A program made the translations under genes and the position numbers. A stretch of DNA of 6,048 nt from JBBSTY01 sp038235385 (GTDB taxonomy: Bacteria > Actinomycetota > Acidimicrobiia > Acidimicrobiales > Acidimicrobilacustridaceae). The stretch lies in NCBI GenBank assembly GCA_038235385.1, contig JBBSTY010000182.1, positions 1-6,048 of the forward strand, given 5' to 3'. Below the pieces are notes generated by a model. The model made no database searches, was not told the origin of the DNA, and saw only the letters and a program-made list of their open reading frames with translations. Positions 1-5,663 of the stretch are shown piece by piece (the stretch's first letter is position 1; every line of letters begins with the position of its first letter).

Positions 1-57
1 CAGCGCGGTCTCCGGCACCGCAGAGCTACGCCTGTTCGGGGGGGGTGTCTCGGGTGG

Positions 58-1311
58 TCAGCGGACGAGGAGGCGTTGGCGCAGGAGGTTCAGCACCGAG
101 ATGGTGGCGAACTGACGGACCCGCTCGCGGTCGCCGGGCAGGCGCAGCGAGAGCGCGGCGGCCTCGCCGTCGATGCAGGTGGCGATCCACACCGTCCCGA
201 CGGGCTGGCCCTCCTGCTCGGTGGGGCCGCCCACGCCGGTGACCGCCACCGACACATCGGCGCCGAGCACCCGACAGGCGCCGTCGGCCATCGCCTCGGC
301 CGCCGCCTCGGAGATCACCGGACCGATGGGCACCCCCAGCACGTCGTGCTTGACGTCGCTGGCGTAGGACACCACCGACCCGCGGAACACGTCGCTCGCA
401 CCCGGGACGGCCGTGAGGCGCGAGGCCACCAACCCGCCGGTGACCGATTCGGCGGTGGCCAGCGTGAGGCCGCGCTCGCGGCACAGGTCGAGCACGACGG
501 CCTCCATCGACCGATCGTCGGTGCTGAACACCAACTCGCCGAGCAGCCCCTCGAGGAAGGCCGACTCGGTGTCGAGCACCGCATCGGCCTCCGCTGCGGT
601 CGGGGCCTTCGCCGTGAGGCGGAGCTTGAGGCCCTCGATGCCGCTGGCCAACCACGCCAGGGTGCAGCGGCCGCTGGCCTCGAGCTCGTCGTGGTACGGG
701 GCGAGCATCTCGGCCAGACCCGACTCGCTCTGGCCCCACGTGCGCAGCGTTCGGCTGCGGATGGCCGACGACTCACCCGCGCGGCGCATGAGATCGGCCA
801 GGATCGTGCCCTCCACCATCTCGTGCATCTCGTAGGGCACCCCCGGCACGGCGTAGATGACCTTGCCGGCGGGGTCGTCGGGATCGCCGATCGGACACAC
901 GAGCCCGGGTGCGGTGCCGGGCATCTGCTCGATGGGGTGGGCGCCGACGGGCAGGTCGGCCTGGCGCAGGTTGTTGAGGGGCATGGTGCGGCCCCGGGAC
1001 TCGAACATGGCGCGGATGCGGCGCTCGAGCCCGGGGTCACGCACGAGCTCCACGCCCATGACGTCGGCGATCACGTCGCGGGTGATGTCGTCCTGGGTCG
1101 GTCCGAGACCGCCGCAGACGATGACCGCGTCGGCGCGGTCGAGGGCCTGGCGCAGGGTCGCTCCGATGCGATCGAAGTTGTCGCCCACCTTGGTCTGGAA
1201 CATCGAGTCGATCCCGACCTCGGCCAGCCGGGAGCCGATCCACGACGAGTTGGTGTCGACGATCTGGCCCAGCAGGAGCTCGGTTCCGACGGCCACGACC
1301 TCACAGCGCAC
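58..1311 (-). CDS. cinA: CinA: competence/damage-inducible family protein with NMN deamidase domain
   Basis: The 417-residue protein has the normal two-domain CinA length and layout. Residues 1 to about 170 form the MoaB/MogA-like (COG1058) domain, with AVGTELLLGQ at 7-16, GGLGPTQDD at 67-75 and the PGVPYEM loop at 156-162. Residues about 265-417 form the PncC-type amidohydrolase domain, with AESVTGG (candidate catalytic Ser289), VVSYASDVK (Tyr316, Lys321) and TGVGGPTEQEGQPVGTVWIA at 358-377. Family knowledge: the C-terminal domain deamidates NMN to nicotinate mononucleotide for NAD recycling, and in some members the N-terminal domain has ADP-ribose pyrophosphatase activity. It is probably cytosolic. 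The start is GTG at 1311, preceded by a weak TAGG eight bases upstream; the protein begins directly with the conserved first strand (MRCEVVAVGTE), so no earlier start is needed. It is the last complete gene of the minus-strand run and sits downstream of pgsA, as in other actinobacteria. The usual Cys after the catalytic Ser is Val here, which I take as a tolerated variation. Confidence 0.95.
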   Translation of the reverse strand: MRCEVVAVGTELLLGQIVDTNSSWIGSRLAEVGIDSMFQTKVGDNFDRIGATLRQALDRADAVIVCGGLGPTQDDITRDVIADVMGVELVRDPGLERRIRAMFESRGRTMPLNNLRQADLPVGAHPIEQMPGTAPGLVCPIGDPDDPAGKVIYAVPGVPYEMHEMVEGTILADLMRRAGESSAIRSRTLRTWGQSESGLAEMLAPYHDELEASGRCTLAWLASGIEGLKLRLTAKAPTAAEADAVLDTESAFLEGLLGELVFSTDDRSMEAVVLDLCRERGLTLATAESVTGGLVASRLTAVPGASDVFRGSVVSYASDVKHDVLGVPIGPVISEAAAEAMADGACRVLGADVSVAVTGVGGPTEQEGQPVGTVWIATCIDGEAAALSLRLPGDRERVRQFATISVLNLLRQRLLVR

Positions 1312-1320
1312 GTCCGAAAC

Positions 1321-1453
1321 CTAGCGGTCCGAGGCCAGGCCGACGCACCTCGGGCCCTCCAGGTACTGGGCGGCGCTCTCCACCGCGAGCACCACCGATG
1401 CCCACGGCACGAGACCTGCGGGCCACCAGGTGCCCGAGCGCGCCGGAGCGGCG
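1321..1453 (-). pseudogene. Second, degenerate copy of the pgsA 3' end in the pgsA-cinA gap
   Basis: Read on the minus strand, this gap resembles the end of pgsA again. The PgsA segment SGTWWPADLVLWASVVLAV is matched by SGTWWPAGLVPWASVVLAV, followed by ESAAQYLEGPR versus VSAAQYVLDGTR. Bases 1363-1438 match 1499-1574 at 72 of 76 positions without gaps. Weaker similarity continues to about 1460, with a one-base deletion that throws the copy out of frame with the upstream gene; the stop codon of pgsA lies in this weaker zone. The copy has its own in-frame TAG at 1323-1321, nine bases before the cinA GTG. Three of the four differences in the core change the residue (Asp to Gly, Leu to Pro, Val to Glu), and two would disturb the last membrane helix, so it does not look constrained as protein. 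It has no start of its own. It is either a relic of a partial duplication or an assembly chimera. Confidence 0.8.
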
Positions 1454-2020
1454 TCAGGCCCGTTCCATGGTGGTGGCGGCGCGCGTGCCGTCGAGCACGT
1501 ACTGGGCGGCGCTCACCACCGCCAGCACCACCGATGCCCACAGCACGAGATCTGCGGGCCACCAGGTGCCCGAGAGGACCGGGAGCAGCGCCAGCCCCAC
1601 GGCGAAGGCCTGCACGAACGTCTTGGCCTTGGCGCTGCTGCGGGCGGGCACGGCGAGACCCCGCCGACCCCAGTAGACGCGATAGAGCGAGATGAAGAGC
1701 TCGCGGGCGGCGATCAGGGCGACGGGCACCCACGAGAAGCGGTTGATCGACACCAGGGCGAACAGCGCGCCGAGCACGAGCACCTTGTCGGCGAGGGGGT
1801 CGAGGAAGGCGCCGCTGCGCGTCGTGCCGTGGCGGCGGGCGATCCATCCGTCGACGCCGTCGGTGCTGGCGAGCATGGTCCACAGCACGAAGGTCGACCA
1901 GGTCGCCCCGTTGTCGGTGATCATGACGAACAGCAGCGGCGACACCAGGAGCCGGATCACCGTCACGGCGTTCGCCGGGGTCGCCAGAGCCGAGGGCCCG
2001 TAGGCGCTGGCGTCGGTCAC
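1454..2020 (-). CDS. pgsA: CDP-diacylglycerol–glycerol-3-phosphate 3-phosphatidyltransferase (PgsA-like)
   Basis: This is a 188-residue integral membrane CDP-alcohol phosphatidyltransferase. The signature runs from Asp54 to Asp78: DGVDG, then IARR, then GAFLDPLADK, giving the four metal-binding Asp residues 54, 57, 74 and 78. Hydrophobic segments lie near residues 19-34, 42-52, 79-92, 96-111, 136-149 and 157-172. The family makes phosphatidylglycerophosphate from CDP-diacylglycerol and glycerol-3-phosphate; other CDP-alcohol substrates cannot be excluded from sequence, but position between rimO and cinA favours PgsA. The GTG start at 2020 overlaps the rimO stop in a GTGA quartet and places the protein start just before the conserved ATPANAVTVIRLL segment; a longer in-frame start at 2080 would run 60 bases into rimO and is less likely. 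The spacer between AR and Gly70 is seven residues rather than the eight of the textbook motif. The C-terminal end (YVLDGTRAATTMERA) is followed by a damaged second copy of the same region. Confidence 0.9.
   Translation of the reverse strand: MTDASAYGPSALATPANAVTVIRLLVSPLLFVMITDNGATWSTFVLWTMLASTDGVDGWIARRHGTTRSGAFLDPLADKVLVLGALFALVSINRFSWVPVALIAARELFISLYRVYWGRRGLAVPARSSAKAKTFVQAFAVGLALLPVLSGTWWPADLVLWASVVLAVVSAAQYVLDGTRAATTMERA
1499..1574 (-). repeat. Copy of a 76-bp direct repeat inside the pgsA 3' coding region
   Basis: This stretch encodes about residues 150-174 of PgsA (the last membrane helix) and is repeated at 1363-1438 in the same orientation with four mismatches, at a spacing of 136 bp. 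Beyond the core, similarity fades: about 22 bases on the upstream coding side still align with a one-base gap, while the tail on the cinA side matches only loosely (LDGTR versus LEGPR at protein level). The sharp fall from 95 percent identity is unlike a simple recent tandem duplication. Confidence 0.85.
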
Positions 2021-3414
2021 CTCGTGCCGACCGCCGCGCTCACCGGATCGGTGCCGCGGTCGGAGGTCGCGTCGGACCACCGACCGACCAGGTCGGGGCC
2101 GAGGGCGTCGGTGATGAGCACGGATGCGACGGTTCCCGCCGGCCGGTCGTCGGGCACCGAGATGATGCCGTCGATCTCGGGGGCCTCACGGTGGCTGCGA
2201 GCGGCGCCCGGCGTGTCGACCAGCACCTCGAGCACCGAACCGATCAGCTCGTCGCGTCGCGACGCGGTGATGGTGTCCTGCAGCTCGCGGAGCTCGGCCA
2301 GGCGTTCGGCCATCAGGTCGGGATCGACCGCACCGTCGAGGCCGGTGGCGTAGGTGCCGTCCTCGGCGGAGTAGGCGAAGAAGCCGCACCAGTCGACCTG
2401 CGCCTCGGCGACGAACTCGAGGAGCTCGTCGTGGTCGGTCTCGGTCTCGCCCGGGTAGCCGACGATGAAGTTGGAGCGGAAGGCGGCGGCCGGCTCGGCG
2501 GCACGAATGGCGGCGATCCGATCGAGGAAGCGGTCGCCGTCGCCCCATCGGCGCATGCGCCGCAGCAACGGGCGCGACACGTGCTGGAGCGACAGGTCGA
2601 AGTAGGCGACGCCGGTGGCCAGCACGGCCTCGACGAGCTCGTCGGTGAGATCGGACGGGTACAGGTACAGGAGGCGGGTGCGGTCGACCCGCGACGACAC
2701 GGCCTCGACCAGTTCGACGATCTGCTTCGTGCCGTGGCCCTGATCGCGTCCGAACGAGGCGAGGTCCTGGGCGACGAGCACGATCTCACGCACGTCGACG
2801 GCGGACGCCGCATCCGAGGTCCCCGGACCCGGGTGCACCAGGCCGTCGACCTCGCCGATGATGTCGTCGATGGAGCGCGAGCGTTGCGGGCCCCGGAAGC
2901 TCGGGATGGCGCAGAACCCGCAGTTGCGGTCGCACCCCTCGGCCACCTTCACGTAGGCCCACGGCAGGGTCGATGCCGGCCGGGCCAGGTTCAGCAGGTC
3001 GAACGCCGGGACGTCGGCGTCGGACGCGAGCAGCGAGCTCGTCGAGCGGTCGGGCTTGCGGCCGAGCGTGACCGGAACACCGAAGCCGGCGACCGCATCG
3101 GTGGGCAGCAGCACGCCCTCACCGTCGAGCGCGTCGGCCAGCTCGTCGCCGTAGCGCTCGGCCATGCAACCGGTCACCACGACCCGAGCGCCTTGGCGCC
3201 GGGCGTCGCTCAAGGCGATGACGGTGTCGACCGACTCCTGGCGGGCCTCGCCGATGAACGCACACGTGTTCACCACGACGAGGTCGGCCTCCTCGGGCGA
3301 GGCGGCCACGGTCATGCCGTCGGCGAGCAGGGTGCCGCCGATCTTGTCGGAGTCCACCTGGTTCTTGGGGCACCCCAACGTCTCGACCCAGAACCGACCC
3401 TCCATGGGCGCCAT
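2017..3414 (-). CDS. rimO: Ribosomal protein S12 methylthiotransferase RimO
   Basis: RimO is a radical-SAM enzyme that adds a methylthio group to the conserved Asp of ribosomal protein S12 (uS12). From the ATG at 3414 the protein has 465 residues. The N-terminal UPF0004 domain supplies three cluster cysteines at 15 (ETLGCPKN), 51 (NTCAF) and 83 (GCM). The radical-SAM CxxxCxxC is at 161, 165 and 168, in GCDRNCGFCAIPSFRG, whose AIPSFRG tail is RimO-like rather than MiaB-like. A C-terminal TRAM domain starts near 385 (ELIGSVLEVLVD) and would bind S12. An in-frame GTG at 3468 would add 18 residues of Ala/Pro/Arg-rich sequence with no family resemblance, and an ATG at 3405 would trim three; 3414 has a weak GGGG about eight bases upstream. 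The gene ends in a GTGA overlap with pgsA, so the two are very probably translationally coupled. Confidence 0.95.
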   Translation of the reverse strand: MAPMEGRFWVETLGCPKNQVDSDKIGGTLLADGMTVAASPEEADLVVVNTCAFIGEARQESVDTVIALSDARRQGARVVVTGCMAERYGDELADALDGEGVLLPTDAVAGFGVPVTLGRKPDRSTSSLLASDADVPAFDLLNLARPASTLPWAYVKVAEGCDRNCGFCAIPSFRGPQRSRSIDDIIGEVDGLVHPGPGTSDAASAVDVREIVLVAQDLASFGRDQGHGTKQIVELVEAVSSRVDRTRLLYLYPSDLTDELVEAVLATGVAYFDLSLQHVSRPLLRRMRRWGDGDRFLDRIAAIRAAEPAAAFRSNFIVGYPGETETDHDELLEFVAEAQVDWCGFFAYSAEDGTYATGLDGAVDPDLMAERLAELRELQDTITASRRDELIGSVLEVLVDTPGAARSHREAPEIDGIISVPDDRPAGTVASVLITDALGPDLVGRWSDATSDRGTDPVSAAVGTR

Positions 3415-3513
3415 GGTACCGACCCCATGGCGACGCGCCCCAATGGCCGGCACCGGCGGCACCGCCACGCCGCCGCCGCACGATCAGGTCAGACGCGCCG
3501 CGACCGGTGGAGA

Positions 3514-4053
3514 TCACGCGCCGAGGTGGCCCAGCGCGAGCGCCAGGCTGAGTCCGGCGAGCGCCATGCCGTCGCGCACACGCCCGGAGGCCAACGCGTC
3601 GCGCAGCTCGTCGATCGGGACCCAGCTGATGCGTTCGGACTCGCTCGGGTCCGAGGGTTCACCCACGTGGGTGGCGCCGTCGGCCAGGAAGACCGAGAAC
3701 GTGAGGTCGCTGACGCCGTTCGCCGGGTGGAACGTGGTGAGGTGGCGCAGCGGGCCGGGGCGCCACCCCGTCTCCTCGAGCCCCTCCCGAGCGGCCGCGG
3801 CCTCGACCGTCTCGCCGGCCTCGGCGCGCCCACCCGGGATCTCCCACCCCCAGGTGTCGGTGATGAACCGGTGTCGCCACAGCAGGAGCACGCCGCGATC
3901 CGGGTCGAACATGATCGCGCCCGCCGCGGGCAGGGGCATGCGGACCACGTGGTGCTCGAAGCGCTCCTCGCCGGGGATCTCGACGTCGACCAGGCTCAGG
4001 TTGACCCAGTCGCTGGTGTAGATCGAGCGTTCGCCGTGCACCGTCCACCGCAT
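3514..4053 (-). CDS. Nudix hydrolase, ADP-ribose pyrophosphatase-like
   Basis: The 179-residue protein contains one Nudix domain. The Nudix box runs from Gly75 to Trp97: GRAEAGE, seven residues, then REGLEETGW, so the metal-binding REXXEE core (Arg89, Glu90, Glu93, Glu94) is complete. One position usually occupied by an aliphatic residue is Gly91. The preceding WGWEIPGG and the beta-rich N-terminus (SDWVNLSLVDVEIPGEERFEHHVV) resemble the ADP-ribose/nucleoside-diphosphate-sugar pyrophosphatase branch, and a Pro at 110 lies 13 residues after the box. The substrate is not certain: ADP-ribose, other nucleoside diphosphate derivatives or a damaged metabolite are all possible. The ATG at 4053 has a strong GAGGAG ribosome-binding site seven bases upstream. 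It lies 40 bp after the SMP-30-like gene on the same strand, which suggests co-transcription, and 99 bp before rimO. Confidence 0.9.
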   Translation of the reverse strand: MRWTVHGERSIYTSDWVNLSLVDVEIPGEERFEHHVVRMPLPAAGAIMFDPDRGVLLLWRHRFITDTWGWEIPGGRAEAGETVEAAAAREGLEETGWRPGPLRHLTTFHPANGVSDLTFSVFLADGATHVGEPSDPSESERISWVPIDELRDALASGRVRDGMALAGLSLALALGHLGA

Positions 4054-4064
4054 CGCCTGCTCCT

Positions 4065-4070
4065 CTGTCG
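4065..4070 (-). promoter_or_regulatory. Ribosome binding site deciding the Nudix gene start
   Basis: On the minus strand the sequence AGAGGAGCAGGCG directly precedes the ATG at 4053. The purine-rich AGAGGAG core ends six to seven bases before the start, near-ideal spacing, and is among the clearest Shine-Dalgarno sites in the window. It supports 4053 over in-frame starts further upstream that would overlap the neighbouring gene. Confidence 0.6.
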
Positions 4071-4093
4071 CGTCGCCGAGGGGGGACCCGTCG

Positions 4094-5053
4094 TCAGTGC
4101 ACCAGCGCCCGGCCGGGGCGGGGCCAGCGAGCGGCGATGAGCCGGCCGGTGCCCGAGCAGGTGATGTACGCGGTGCGTCGTTCGGGATCATCGTCGCCGT
4201 CGGGCGTGGTGGCGGCGAAGCAGATGTTGGTGACGAGGGGATCGTCGAGGGGGTGGTGCTCCGAGGCGGATCCGTCGGGCGCGACCGCGGTGATCCCGCC
4301 CTGACCGAGCGTCGCCACGCACACCCAGCCGTCCCCGTCGACGGCGAGCGAGTCGAACAGGTGACCCTCGGGGGCGTCGAAGAGCAGACGGGCGCCGGCG
4401 CGCGCACCGTCGACCTGTTCCAGCACCCCCGGCTCCACCACCGTCCACTCCCAGATCCGGCCGTGATGGGTCTCCGACACGTACACGCGGTCGCCTCGCG
4501 GCGACAGCCCGACGCCGTTGGCCCCCTCCAGACCACCGGCCATCGCGGTGATCGAGGACCCGTCCGCCTGGGCGTACAGCAGGCCGGGGCGTTCCGGGCA
4601 GCGGTCGGCCGAGACCCCGTGATCGGTGAACCAGAAGCCCCCGGCATCGTCGAACACCAGGTCGTTCGGGGCGACGAGCGCGGCGCCGTCGCACGCGTCG
4701 TAGAGCGTCACCACCTCGCCGGAACCCAGGTCGACACGCTGGATCGACCCGCCGGTGTGCTCGGGCGGGCACGCCCCCGGCACGGTGAGGCCGCCGACGT
4801 CGTGCCACTCGAAGAAGCCACCGTTGTTGCACACGTAGACGTACTGCTCACCGTCGGGTCCCGGCGGGCCGAGCGCCGCACCGTTGGGAGCGCCGCCGCA
4901 CGCGGCGATCACCGTGGTGGCACCGGTCGCCAGGTCGACCCGTGACAACGAGCCGCGTTGCAGCTCGACGAGCACGACCGAGCCATCGGTGGCGATCGGG
5001 CCCTCGGGGAACTGCAGGCCATCGGCGACGGGGCGCGTCTCGAGATCGCTCAT
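4094..5053 (-). CDS. SMP-30/gluconolactonase/LRE-like family protein
   Basis: The 319-residue protein is a predicted six-bladed beta-propeller of the SMP-30 (regucalcin/gluconolactonase) family. Conserved sites in order are FPEGPI with Glu17, APND with Asn130, ANGVGLSPRGDRVYVSET with Asn179, and LFDSLAVDGDGWVCVA with Asp234; by family analogy Glu17, Asn179 and Asp234 are metal ligands and Asn130 contacts substrate. Members hydrolyse sugar lactones or related esters; the substrate here cannot be told. No signal peptide or membrane segment is visible, so it is probably cytosolic. The ATG at 5053 has GAGG nine bases upstream; an ATG three codons earlier abuts that GAGG and is less likely. Upstream in-frame sequence runs antisense into the CYTH gene and is not part of the protein. 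There are eight cysteines scattered through the chain. It is the first gene of the minus-strand run and diverges from the CYTH gene. Confidence 0.88.
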   Translation of the reverse strand: MSDLETRPVADGLQFPEGPIATDGSVVLVELQRGSLSRVDLATGATTVIAACGGAPNGAALGPPGPDGEQYVYVCNNGGFFEWHDVGGLTVPGACPPEHTGGSIQRVDLGSGEVVTLYDACDGAALVAPNDLVFDDAGGFWFTDHGVSADRCPERPGLLYAQADGSSITAMAGGLEGANGVGLSPRGDRVYVSETHHGRIWEWTVVEPGVLEQVDGARAGARLLFDAPEGHLFDSLAVDGDGWVCVATLGQGGITAVAPDGSASEHHPLDDPLVTNICFAATTPDGDDDPERRTAYITCSGTGRLIAARWPRPGRALVH

Positions 5054-5173
5054 GGTCGCCATCCTCGCAGCTCGTGACGCACCGTGCCGATGCTCCCCGC
5101 CTCGACCGGAGCGACCACCATGGGGTGGCGACACGTGGCCGGCGCCCGCCGGCGAGCACGCAACGGAGGGCCT
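5054..5173. promoter_or_regulatory. Divergent intergenic region, probable promoters for both flanking genes
   Basis: These 120 bp separate the divergent starts of the SMP-30-like gene and the CYTH gene, so both promoters, and that of the minus-strand run, are expected here. I cannot assign a clear -35/-10 pair in such GC-rich sequence. Two small inverted repeats are visible: CCACC/GGTGG around ATGG at 5115-5128, and GCCGGC/GCCGGC around a GCCC loop at 5138-5153. The second lies about 20 bases before the CYTH start and would form in its leader transcript. The CYTH ribosome-binding site GGAGGG is at 5165-5170. Confidence 0.45.
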
Positions 5174-5647
5174 GTGACCGAGATCGAACGGAAGTTCCTG
5201 GTGGCCGAGGTTCCCGCCGACCTGGGACCCGGTGCCACCATCCGCCAGGGGTACCTGGCGGTCGACGGTCCGACCGAGGTGCGCATCCGTTCGATCGACG
5301 ACCGTTGCGCGCTGACCGTCAAGGGCGGTCACGGCATCGAGCGCGCCGAGGTGGAGCTCGATCTCGAGCGCACCCGGTTCGACGAGCTCTGGAACCTCAC
5401 CCAGGACCGTCGGATCGACAAGGTCCGCCACCGCATCGCGCTCGACACCGACGTCGCCGGACGGGCCGACGTCGCCGAGGTCGATGTCTATGCGGGTGCG
5501 CTCGGGGGGCTGGTGGTCGTCGAGGTGGAGTTCGCGTCCCGAGGCGACGCCGCCGCCTTCGCCGTCCCGGGCTGGTTCGGGCGCGAGCTCACCGATGAAC
5601 CCGGATGGTCCAACGCCGCCCTCGCCGCGTCGGGGCGGCCGGCCTGA
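5174..5647 (+). CDS. CYTH-domain protein, short-form triphosphate tunnel metalloenzyme
   Basis: The 157-residue protein is a stand-alone CYTH domain. It starts with the diagnostic EIERKFLV (Glu3, Glu5, Lys7) and carries the alternating charged residues that line the tunnel: Arg37 and Arg39 (EVRIRS), Lys50 (LTVKGG), Glu59 and Glu61 (RAEVELD), Lys83, Arg85 and Arg87 (KVRHR), Asp104 (EVDVYAG), and Glu117 and Glu119 (VVVEVEF). The C-terminus has the WFGRELT and WSNAALA blocks typical of short bacterial members. From memory it resembles Nitrosomonas europaea NeuTTM, an inorganic tripolyphosphatase, in length and motif order. Tripolyphosphate hydrolysis is therefore the best guess; thiamine triphosphatase or another triphosphate substrate is possible, and class IV adenylate cyclase less so. 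The GTG at 5174 follows GGAGGG by three bases; an upstream ATG at 5084 would add 30 residues with no CYTH match. It is the only plus-strand gene and converges on ftsK. Confidence 0.92.
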   Translation: MTEIERKFLVAEVPADLGPGATIRQGYLAVDGPTEVRIRSIDDRCALTVKGGHGIERAEVELDLERTRFDELWNLTQDRRIDKVRHRIALDTDVAGRADVAEVDVYAGALGGLVVVEVEFASRGDAAAFAVPGWFGRELTDEPGWSNAALAASGRPA

Positions 5648-5660
5648 TCGGCCGGCCGTC
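5634..5660. terminator. Bidirectional GC hairpin between the convergent CYTH and ftsK genes
   Basis: GGCCGGCC at 5637-5644 and again at 5650-5657 form a perfect stem around a five-base loop, TGATC. The stem extends outward by a C-G pair, a G-T pair and a G-C pair, giving eleven pairs at 5634-5644/5650-5660. The CYTH stop codon TGA is in the loop, and the ftsK stop lies four bases beyond the right edge. There is no T-tract on either side, so it would be an intrinsic terminator of the T-less type suggested for high-GC actinobacteria, or simply a 3'-end stabiliser. Position between two convergent stops supports a terminator role; activity is inferred. Confidence 0.65.
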
Positions 5661-5663
5661 GAC

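Noticed and set aside
1..57. Possible start of the gene downstream of cinA, with a GTG at 18 on the minus strand
   Set aside because: Only six codons fit before the window edge and no clear ribosome-binding site is seen. A ClgR-like regulator or another gene is expected there from synteny, but nothing in these bases identifies it. The run of eight to nine G at about 39-46 is unremarkable at this GC content.
76..1695. A 539-codon open frame on the plus strand antisense to cinA and the pgsA end
   Set aside because: Same shadow effect opposite cinA; low-complexity composition, no motif, and it crosses the boundary between two real genes.
3415..3513. GGCGGTGCCGCC palindrome in the Nudix-rimO gap as a terminator
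   Set aside because: The stem is only four to five pairs with a very tight loop and no T-tract, and the neighbouring sequence is a simple GGC/GCC-rich stretch where such palindromes arise by chance.
2191..4140. A 649-codon open frame on the plus strand antisense to rimO and the Nudix gene
   Set aside because: It is a GC-rich shadow frame: it covers two confidently identified minus-strand genes, is rich in Arg, Gly, Ala, His and Asp with no recognisable domain, and has no ribosome-binding site that stands out.
4054..4647. In-frame N-terminal extension of the Nudix protein into the SMP-30 gene
   Set aside because: The extension is an out-of-frame reading of the SMP-30 gene; the ATG at 4053 with a strong ribosome-binding site explains the real start.
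5054..5431. In-frame N-terminal extension of the SMP-30-like protein on the minus strand
   Set aside because: The extension is antisense to the well-supported CYTH gene and lacks SMP-30 features; the family start with a Shine-Dalgarno site is at 5053.
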